The position numbers and the translations under genes were made by a program. The notes beneath the pieces are model-generated. The model saw only the letters and a list, made by a program, of their open reading frames with translations, did not search any database and had not been told where the DNA came from. Below, piece by piece: positions 55,862-64,000 of a DNA stretch of 64,000 bases. Positions within the stretch are counted from its first letter, which is position 1. Every line of letters begins with the position of its first letter. This DNA is from Bos javanicus (Eukaryota > Chordata > Mammalia > Artiodactyla > Bovidae): positions 9,362,001 to 9,426,000 of the forward strand of contig NC_083870.1 in NCBI RefSeq assembly GCF_032452875.1. The letters are read 5' to 3'.

Positions 55862-56547
55862 AGTAGAGGCCATACCAGGCCTCTACTCTGTACCAAGCAG
55901 GGTGGAGAGAAGGATGGAGGGATTCTTCCTGACCCAGCTCATTTCCCTCCAGAACACAGGAGAGAAGGTGACAGAAGGCTGCCCAAGCCAGATCAGCAAA
56001 AGACAGGATTAAAAAAAGGGAAGGCTTCTGGGGAATGGGTGTGAGTAGGATTTACTCCCAGGCCTTTTCCTTCATCTCTGCTATCAAAATCTCCCCATGA
56101 ACAGGGTTACCCACCTGGAGAGTGTGAAAGAAATTTCAGGTCAATTCAGAGAGAAGGGAAGTCAGTGCCCAGTAAAACAAGAAGATGGGTACCCACAGGG
56201 AAGACGGCAGATGCATAAAGGAGGGAGCTGCCCAGGAAGGAGGAAAGAAAGCAAGTTTTAAAAAGTCCCATCTGCGACCCAGACTCTGAGAACACCCATT
56301 AACATCCCAGCCTCTCCTCTCCCTAATACCTCCAACCCCACCCACCACACAAGGCTTCATCTCATAGGCAGGAAAACTGAGGCCAACCCCCCAGTTAATA
56401 CTTCAGGATCCAGTAACACCCGCCGCTCCCTGACACCCCTGCTCCTTCCTCGTGCTCAGCCTCTACCTGCAGCGCCCTCCCAAGTCCCTCCCTGCTTGCC
56501 TAACTCATCCTTTAAATCCAGCTAAGGTGGACCCTCAGGGCTAACCC

Positions 56548-56812
56548 TGAATCTTCACTGGAAGGACTGATGCTGAAGATGAAGCCCCAGTACTTTGGCC
56601 ACCTGACTTTAAGAGCCAGCTCAGTGGAAATGACCCTGATGCTGGGAAAGATTGAGGGCAGGAGGAGAAGAAGCCAATAGAGGATGAGATGGTTGGATAG
56701 CATCAACGACTCGATGGACATGAGTTTGAGCAAACTCTGGGAGATAGTGAAGGACAGGGAAGTCTGGCATGCTGCAGTCCACAGAGTTGGGCATGACTTA
56801 ACCACTGAATAA
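56548..56812 (+). mobile_element. BovB 3' fragment
   Basis: About 265 bases of the BovB 3' end, from cctgaatcttcactggaagg to cttaaccactgaataac. It lies in VANGL2 intron 1, antisense to the gene. Confidence 0.82.
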
Positions 56813-56815
56813 CAA

Positions 56816-57323
56816 AGTTTGATCCACACAGTGGAATATCATTCAACCACAAAAAGGAGTGGAGTTATGATGCTCTAATGTGGATGAGCCATGAAAAAAT
56901 TATGTTAAGTGAAGGAAGTCAGACACAAAGGGTCACACATTGCACCATTCCATTTACATGAAATACCTTGAATAGGTAAATCCATAGAGATAGAATGCAG
57001 ACTGGTATTTGCCAAGGGCTGGGAGAAAGGGAACGGGCAGCAACCTCTTAATGCGTACAGGTTTCCTTTGGGGATAATGAAAGTGTTTTCAGAAAGAGGC
57101 AGTGGTTGCACACTATAGGTGTGCGAAGTGCCACTGTTCACTTCAAAACAGCTGACTTTAGGGAATCCCCCGGTGGTCCAGTGGTTAGGACTCCATGCTT
57201 TCACTGCTGAGGGTGCACGTTCAGTCCCTGATGGGGGAACTAAGATCCCACAGGTTGCATGTGCAGCCAAAATAAATCAATAAACTGGCTAATTTTATGT
57301 TTTGTGAATTTCACCTCAGTTAA
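56816..57323 (+). mobile_element. Old L1 3' end interrupted by a CHR SINE
   Basis: L1M phrases (cagtggaatatcattcaacc, then aagtgaaggaagtcagacac) run to 57160 and resume at 57285 with taattttatgttttgtgaat. The gap is filled by the CHR element. Confidence 0.7.
57161..57284 (+). mobile_element. CHR-type SINE, short form
   Basis: The tRNA-Glu head (cccggtggtccagtggttag) is followed by ggaactaagatcccacagg and a short A-rich tail. It is inserted in the L1. Confidence 0.85.
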
Positions 57324-57781
57324 AAAATTTCCAGTGGTCACGTACAGTTATGTACAGTTGTAACAGTTGGACCATAAAGAAGGCAGAATGCCAAAGAATT
57401 GGTGCCTTCAAACTGTGGTGCTGGAGAAGACTCCTGAAAGTCCCTTGGACAGCAAGGAGATCAAACCAATCTTCAGGGAGATCAACCCCGAATATTCACT
57501 GGAAGGACTGATGCTGAAGCTGAAGCTCCAGTATTTTGGTCATCTGATGTGAACAGACGACTCATTGGAAAAGTCTCTGATGCTGGGAAAGGTTGAAGGC
57601 AGAAGGAGAAGAGGGCATCAGAGGATAATATAGCTGGATGGCATCACTGATGCAAAGAACATGAATGTGGGCAAACTCCAGGAGATGGTGAGGGACAGAT
57701 AAGCCAGGCGTGCCATAGTCCATGGGGTCACAAAGAGTCAGACACAACTGGGCGAAAGAACAATGACAAAAACTTCCAGTG
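57324..57781 (+). mobile_element. BovB 3' fragment with 13-bp TSD
   Basis: BovB end (57337-57768) with flanks aaaatttccagtg (57324-57336) and aaaacttccagtg (57769-57781), one mismatch. It is antisense to VANGL2. Confidence 0.85.
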
Positions 57782-58119
57782 AAGGGCACATGTCCTCTGG
57801 GAAGTCTCCCTGCCACCCACAGCTGGACCAAGCACTTTTGCTCCATGCTCTGGTAGCCTCCTCAACACACCTCCGTATACTACGCACGGGGTTACAGTGA
57901 AGCGGCATGTTTATGCACGTCTCCCCTGTGAAAGCCCATCTTCTTCACCTTTCCATGCCTGTACTTCACACAGCACCTGGCAGAGAGCAGGCAGTGCCCA
58001 ACATGGTCTGCCAGAAGTGCAGGACCAAAGTCTAGTTCTGCCCCCCAACCCAGAGCCCACTCCCTTACTAATCATCCATCAGAACCTGAACCGTTCCAGT
58101 TATCACTTGGTAGGGCGTC

Positions 58120-58525
58120 CCAAGTGCCAGGCACTGTGCAAAGTGCTCTCTATTACTTCATTTAATCCTCATAAATGGGCTTCCCTGGTGGCTCAGTGGT
58201 AAAGAATCCGCCTGCAGCGCAGCAGTTGCAGGAGCCACAGGTTCCTTCTCTGGGTGGGGAAGATCCCCTGGAGGAGGGCATGGCAACCCACTCCAGTATT
58301 CTTGCCTAGAGAACCCCCATGGACAGAGGAGCCCGGTGGGCTACAGTCCGTGGGATCCCAAAAAGTCGGACATGACTGAAGTGACTTAGCACACACGCAC
58401 AATCCTCATAAACCTACGAGGAAGGGCCTATTATTAACTCCGTTTTACAGGTGAGGCTTCAAAAGTTATCTAGGCTATCCAAGGTCTCAGATCTAGGAAG
58501 TGGCAAAACCAGAATTTAACAGCTA
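58120..58525 (-). mobile_element. MIR SINE split by a Bov-tA
   Basis: Reverse MIR: gtgccaggcactgtgcaaag at the left, ccgttttacaggtgaggctt and ctaggaagtggcaaaaccag at the right. The two parts are collinear across the Bov-tA. Confidence 0.75.
58164..58412 (+). mobile_element. Bov-tA SINE with 12-bp TSD
   Basis: Complete Bov-tA (58176-58400), with flanks aatcctcataaa at 58164-58175 and 58401-58412 identical. It lies inside the MIR. Confidence 0.93.
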
Positions 58526-60339
58526 GCTGACACCCAGGGAAGGAGGCCCAATCTGGGGTGGGAAGATGGTGTCTTAAGACATCTAAGAGGCTAAGGAATG
58601 TGTTTAAGAACTTGCTCAATGTCATAACACTTCTAAGTCCTAATTCCAGCCAACTCTGCTGGACTCTTCATTTTGGCCTCACAGTGTGAGATGCTCAGGT
58701 GAAAAACAGCAAAGAAGACTGGAGATCCACAAACTCAGGGGATGGGGGTGGGGGTCCCAGATGTCTTCCCTGTTCTGCTGGAAGCTTCTATATAAGTCAA
58801 GGTCATGCTTTCTTGACTGGAAGGGGTCTTGGAAACCAAATGAGCAAATAAAAGTCTGTCCTGCTCTAGAGCCAGGGAAGGGTACCCTTCCTCGGATCTA
58901 GAAGAAGCAGAAGGAGCCGAGGGGGGCATACCAGAGAGGTCAGCCCCCAGAAGAATTAGGGAGAGAGAGGGGAGGAGCAAGACAATGGGGGAGGAGGGGC
59001 CAACTCGACCACTAGTTCCAGTATGAAGCACTTTCAAAGGCGGCCTTTCCTAAGGTCTGACCACAAGTCCTCCTCCTTGGAAGAGCTCCCCACCCCCCAA
59101 ACACACCAGTATAATATATCACGCATTCAATCAGAGGACAGAAGCAAACAAGGCACCCCAGAGCACACTGTCCAGATTCAAGTGCCGCCCTTGCCCCTGG
59201 GGACCTTACCCAATGGACAGGTGTCAGGTTTGGGGCAATCGTGCATTTCTTTAATCCAGTCTTTTCCTTCTCTGCCCTACCTCTAGTCCCAACATTTTCT
59301 AACTCTTACTGCTCTTATCACGGGGACTTAAGAAAGGTGGGGAGCCCTGGGGGCTAAAATGCAAACATTCCAACTGCACATGCCCCTTAAGGACTCCCAT
59401 TAGGGAATTACCCAGAGACCCTAACGGGCCTGTGCATTCACAGTCTCAGCTTCTAAAGCTGGATGCCTCGACCAGTTCCTCTGGCACGAAGAGGGAAATG
59501 ACTGAGTGTGAGATATGCAAACAAGGCATGCATGCCCGCCCTTCCCCTTCATCCCAAAAGAGAAATAATAACAGAGAGAAAACAGCCCTCAATGGGTGCT
59601 TGCCCCTTCCTCGACATAGGGACAACCGCCCTCCTGGCAAGTTGAGCCCCCTATCCATCACCCTCAGACCTGGCCCCAGATCGCATCTCCATCCCAATCA
59701 TGCTTCTCATCAGTAAAAAGGGGAAAACTGTGAGATAAATCTGTACAAACTCCTGAAAAAACATCCCCCTCTGCTCTCCCCAGACCTCCCATGCCACCTT
59801 CTGAACCCCGTGCAACAGAGAACCGAAGATGTCCGGACCAGGTCTCATCCCTCCAGGCGTGCTCCTTCCCACGCCTCTATCCCATACCAGAATCCCCAGA
59901 CTCCTCAGAAACTGTAGGATCCCAGAGGCAGGGCAGAGTTGAGTGGGCTCTGAAGCAGCAAACTCCAAGGTGGCTTTATAGGACAAGTGGGGCCTGAGGG
60001 GGGCTGAACATGGGCTAAGAAGCCAAGAATGTGGCCTCTCCAAGTACAAGAACCCAACCTACAAGGGGGAATAAGAGGATATCCCTCTGATTCTTTCCCC
60101 TGACTTCTCCAATCCCTCAGACTCCCCTTGGACTACAACCCAAATCCCTATTCCGTATTCCCCACCACACACACAACCTTTATCTAGAAAAGCCCATTTC
60201 CCAAAACAGGTACCTCAGGGGTCTCAGATACTTAAGGCACTACCCTCAAAACCAGGGCAGGGCATCCAAGAAGCCTCAGAACCCCTCCAGACAGCCCTCC
60301 CTTTGGGCTCCCTGCCAAGAAAATCCGCCTGCAGAGGCA

Positions 60340-60780
60340 AGTGGCAGTACCCCCAACACACACTCAGAAATACACACACCACCTAAAGCAGGCACACGGT
60401 GGCACTTATCTATCAACACAGGTGGTACACAAGAGAACACAGATTCACTCACATCTCTTTCTAGTACACAGGTGTGCACACACCTACCCAGTACACCCTA
60501 TTCTGCTCTTACACACCCACCTTCCTCAGAACCTCTTTCCCATAAACCCCTCCCCAGTTCACACACAGGAGACACACACCCCTTCCCCAGAGTATACCCA
60601 TAAATACATATCCTAACACACCACACATGCATGATCAGCTGCTCCTTGCGTGCACACACACTCAGGCACAGATAAACACCTTCATCTCCAAATCCAGGGG
60701 CCCACCTGCAGGGACACGCAGCATGTCAAGGCGCACACATACACAAAAACAAAAGAATCACGCACACTGATGCTTCACCA
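60340..60780. repeat. CA-rich degenerate simple-sequence tract
   Basis: Many short CACACA runs are scattered through 440 bases just downstream of VANGL2 exon 1. It is probably an eroded (CA)n array. Confidence 0.6.
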
Positions 60781-60839
60781 AGCCTCTAAAACTCACCGAT
60801 GCAGAGCCCACAGGCCCTTAGACGGGTAAAGACAAGTGG

Positions 60840-62060
60840 AGAGAAGGATGCCGGCGCCTGTCCTCTGGGCCCCGGAATACAGTGCCGGGGTCTCCAGCCT
60901 CCAGCCCCATCCTCGAGCCGCACACACGCCCCCGCCACTCTCCTCGGGCGGCTCCCGGGACTCCACCTCACGCCCTGAACGCATACCTGCCCGGGGTCCT
61001 CCCCACACTCCTGAGGTGGGTATGCACCCCTAAACATCCTCGCCTTCCAGTACCTCCAGACAGCGATCCTTGCACTGCCTCTGCCTCCACCTCCAACACA
61101 CACACTCCAGTCTCCAGCTCCAATCGGCTCCCCTGGGAACACTGAGGCCCCCGCCCCCGGCCCCGGGCCCAGGAAAGTCCCCGGCTCTCCAGGCCCGGGC
61201 TCCACCCCCTCCCCAAGCGCCCCTTCCTCTCCCCAAAGTTGGGGGGCACTCCGCTGTGCAGTGGGGGGATGGACCGGAAGGGGGTTACCCCACGCCCCCT
61301 TTCCCCATAAGCCACCCCGCTCGCTCCGCGGCTGGGCACCCCCTGGCCCCTTGCATGATTGTCCCTCTTTCTGTTTCTTTTTTTTTTTTTTTTCAAACTT
61401 TGCTCGCGCCCCCGCGGCCCGGCACTCACCCGCCGCTGCGAACTGCCGGGTGGGCTCGGCCGGCGCCCGGCTCGGCCCGGCGCCTTTGTATCCGCAGCGT
61501 TCGGGTCGCTCCGAACTCCGCGCTCGTAGACGGGCAGCGCGGACGTTGGGGGGGGGGTGTAGAGGGGGGCTCCTGAGTCCGGTCGCCCCCTTTCCGTCCC
61601 AGACCGCTGTCTCTTCCCCCTCAGGGCCCCGGGGGCAGGGGGCCAGAGGGGAATGGGGGGCGCTCAGGCTCCCATGGCGGGACCAAGGATCAAGGAATCA
61701 GGGATCAGGAATCAGATCGGGAGCCCGCGGAGGAGGGGGAGGGGGCAGAGGGGGAGGGGACGGGAGCCGAGGGGGTGCAGGGGGCGGGGGAGCGCGCGCT
61801 CCCGGGTGCCGCCTCCCGGCTGTTCCCGCAGCCGCCGGCCCGCCCGCCGCCGCGTCCATTGTCTGCGGCCCCGCTCTTCCCCGAGTCGCCGCCTCCCCCC
61901 CAGCCTTTCGCATCCAGATGCCCGGCGGCCCCCCAGGATCCTGGGAATCGGCAGCGGGGCTGTGACCCCGGCCCAGGACGGTGGTCTGGGAGATGCCTCG
62001 ATTCCTGGCCTGGGCCCAGCCCGTATCCCCTCCTGGGGCTGTTTCCCTCTACCCGCCTGC
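60840..62060. promoter_or_regulatory. VANGL2: CpG island and VANGL2 promoter region
   Basis: This is the most CpG-dense block in the window, with many GC boxes (ggggcggggg near 61785 and gccccgcccc-like words) and no TATA box at a suitable place. It surrounds the exon 1 donor at 61430-61429. The long open frames across it result from base composition. Island boundaries are judged by eye. Confidence 0.8.
61430..61860 (-). other. VANGL2: VANGL2 exon 1 (noncoding), 5' end approximate
   Basis: A perfect splice donor (GGCGG then gtgagtgcc on the minus strand) inside the CpG island fixes the 3' end at 61430. The start site is not visible in sequence; 61860 is a guess from island density. A SOX-like CATTGT lies at about 61857-61862. 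Confidence 0.55.
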
Positions 62061-62206
62061 GGGAGACCTAGCCCCCAGACCCTCGGGGATGGCGATGTTC
62101 AATTCTTAGTGCCACAGACCCGGCTACACGAAATCCAGTGGAATCTGGGACGTGGAAAGATTGAGTTTTACCCCCCGAGGGCTGCGAGAAGAGAAAGTCA
62201 TCCTTG

Positions 62207-62416
62207 ATTTTAATTACTGGCGAGAAACGCTCCCTTCTTGCCATTCATACGGGAGTTTTTCTGACACTGTCACCACCATATCCCCCCCGCTTCCTAAAAT
62301 AATTTAATTACTTGGTGTTCTAGCTGCGAGCGGCGACCGCCCAGCCAGTCTGGGATGCTCTCTCATTAACACTTTTTTTCCTCCCCTCTGGTTTGAGCGT
62401 TGAGATTAATTACAAA
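62207..62416. promoter_or_regulatory. Cluster of TAATTA homeodomain cores upstream of VANGL2
   Basis: Three exact TAATTA hexamers (62211-62216, 62305-62310, 62407-62412) lie within 210 bases, in an AT-rich patch beside the GC-rich island. The core is bound by many homeodomain factors (LHX, DLX, PAX types). An upstream neural enhancer or proximal promoter element is plausible; it is inferred only. Confidence 0.35.
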
Positions 62417-63300
62417 GGGAACCCTGCCCTAGGGGAGTGGGGGAGGGGGGAACGACGAGGGCGCCCGGGAGTTTGGATGGCGGGGGAGAGAGGCCCTTCT
62501 CCCAGGAAACCTCCAAGTGTAAAAATGCGTTGGCCTGTCGAGTCCCTAACCCCAAGCAGGCAAGGCTCTCGTCCCCAGGGGTTTCACATATCCTGGAGTT
62601 CATAGCACTACACAAGGATTGTAGGGTATCACCAGTATCCAACATAATCAGGCATTCCTGCCTTAGAGTACGCCAAGAAACCAGTTAGGTTCATGAAGTT
62701 GGGTCATAATAGCTTTGAACCCAAAGAGATTGACCCCCATTATAAAAGTCTGGGTTTGTGAGAAGTCTATGTAGCCCTTGGAGTGAGTGCAAACAAAAGT
62801 ATTGTTACAAAATCATTAGTATTGTGTGCAATTCTCCACTTACTTAGAATAGTAATACTTCAAAACACCTTTGCACACTTCTCCAGCAGGGCAAGGTCTC
62901 TCCGCATTCTCAACATCCTCTGGCTTCCAATCCTGATACCTTCTCACCCAACCCTGTGATTAAAAGTCTCAGGGTAGGAGACTCCCAGACTCTGTACCTG
63001 ACTTGTTTGGGGATTTTTCTCCTCTCTGATGAAAAAAATTTTTGAGACTTAATCTCATTCCCTTTGGTCATCCATTCTAACCTGACCAAAGATGAGAACA
63101 GAATCATCTTTGTCCCCTGCACTGTGACCATTCCAATATGTCATTCTTTAGGTCTTAAGAGAGCCTTAGGATACACTTCCCTTCTTCACCCAAACACTTG
63201 CCTTTCTTCATCCTCTTTCCCACATCACAGGTCAGCAAGTGACTCAGCACCAAGACTACATGAAATGTGCAGATTCATCGTTTCAGGTACCCAAGTCCCT
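62417..63300. other. Intergenic sequence upstream of VANGL2
   Basis: No gene or repeat was recognised. Open frames of 70-83 codons are not supported by any motif. Confidence 0.4.
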
Positions 63301-63308
63301 GCATGCAT

Positions 63309-63400
63309 CTGAGTGCTCATGTACTGGGTGCCTATCACGTGCCAGGCCCTGGGCTGCACTCGGGGCCTTGGCGGTGCCCATGACCAGTTGTATGGGGGAT
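63309..63400 (-). mobile_element. MIR remnant
   Basis: gtgcctatcacgtgccaggc and the following ccctgggctgcactc correspond to the complement-side MIR end. The rest, to 64000, is unassigned intergenic DNA. Confidence 0.55.
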
Positions 63401-64000
63401 AGCTGGCAGGAGAGCTGGGGAAGGATAAAGGGAGGTAGGCTTAGGGTACTACCAGCTCTGCGCAGAGCACCCCCACACCCCCGTGCTGGGCAGCAAGTGT
63501 GTAATTTGACACAGTGTTAGGCTTGCCCTAGCTGCCACAGCCCTGGCTGACTATCCAGCAGGTTTACTGTGAACTGTGTTCAACATGATGGTAGCCCGTT
63601 TCACAGACCTCAAAAGGGCCCAAAGAATGGGAAACGTGACTTCTGGTGCCAGAATTACAGATAACTCTGTAGTTTCTCCCCACCTAAAGCTTGAAACCTA
63701 AGTCAGGATGTCAACAAATGAAGCTTCAGGATTAACAGAAATCAGGCATCAAACTGGAATAAGTTCCATCCCTCTTCTCTCTCTGAGGATGATATTGGAG
63801 GCTTTCACTTTTAGCTCTGTAACGAAACCACTGGATTACAGAGGAGAGGTCCGACGTTAAATCTGATTGGTGTGTGTGTGTCCCATGCATCTATGCTCTG
63901 AACTGCCCTCCACCCTAACCCCTAGGATGGAAGCCCATCTGGACTTCACATATCCTTAATTCACAGAATGAAGAAATGGAGACCCAAAGAAGAGGCCCAT

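Larger units (their letters stand above)
46510..61429 (-). other. VANGL2: VANGL2 intron 1 (14.9 kb)
   Basis: Bounded by a canonical donor after exon 1 (GGCGG, gtgagt at 61430-61429) and the strong acceptor at 46510. Recognised content is listed separately: a (TG)n run, SINEs at 47928 and 58176, MIRs at 49480 and 55085, L1 and BovB fragments at 51665 and 56548-57768, and several motif candidates. The rest, notably 48150-49479, 49691-51664, 51749-55084, 55291-56547 and 58526-60339, is unique GC-rich sequence with no exon I can support. An unrecognised noncoding exon cannot be excluded. Confidence 0.75.

Noticed and set aside
60340..60780. Possible CRISPR-like array of short repeats
   Set aside because: The repeats are irregular CA runs without constant spacers, in a mammalian intron.
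61261..61965. 234- and 184-codon open frames on the plus strand
   Set aside because: They lie in the CpG island over VANGL2 exon 1. Composition is low-complexity Gly/Pro/Arg and there is no motif.

Overview
The window is nuclear DNA from a ruminant, most likely cattle or a close relative. It is full of repeats restricted to or typical of ruminants: BovB (RTE) LINEs, BOV-A, BOV-A2 and Bov-tA SINEs, ART2-type BovB tails, and cetartiodactyl CHR tRNA-Glu SINEs. Older mammalian repeats (MIR, L2, MER5A, MaLR LTRs, L1) are also present. The single intact protein-coding gene is a complete VANGL2 on the minus strand. No prokaryotic feature, CRISPR array or structural RNA gene was seen.

Region 1 (1-33,640) is a gene desert made mostly of transposon copies, many inside one another. 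BovB is the main component, with copies at 1352-2330, 3617-5564, 14346-16763, 16765-17220, 17290-20503 and 20892-28402. Five hosts or insertions are bounded by clear target-site duplications. Part of a class I (gammaretrovirus-like) endogenous retrovirus lies at about 8146-10147 on the minus strand: one 588-bp LTR, a proline-tRNA primer binding site and leader, with no recognisable gag, pol or env. At 20,892-28,402 four layers are nested: BovB (minus) holds BovB (plus), which holds a retrocopied cyclin C mRNA, which holds a BOV-A2 SINE.

Region 2 (33,768-about 61,860) is VANGL2, transcribed right to left. A CpG-island promoter and noncoding exon 1 lie near 61.4-61.9 kb. A 14.9-kb intron 1 is followed by seven coding exons between 46,319 and 37,066 that splice in phase to 1566 nt (521 residues plus stop). 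The roughly 3.3-kb 3' UTR ends at an AATAAA at 33,785-33,790. The 5' UTR of exon 2 is open in frame for 48 codons upstream of the ATG, beginning at an ATA codon in good Kozak context. This matches the non-AUG Vangl2-Long isoform described for vertebrates.

Region 3 (about 61,900-64,000) is the sequence upstream of VANGL2. It has a cluster of three TAATTA homeodomain cores close to the promoter, then unremarkable intergenic DNA with a MIR remnant.

SINE and LINE orientation is given by the 3' tail of each element: (AGC)n for BOV-A2, (TGAAC)n for ART2/BovB. Repeat family names come from recalled consensus sequences, not from a database search.
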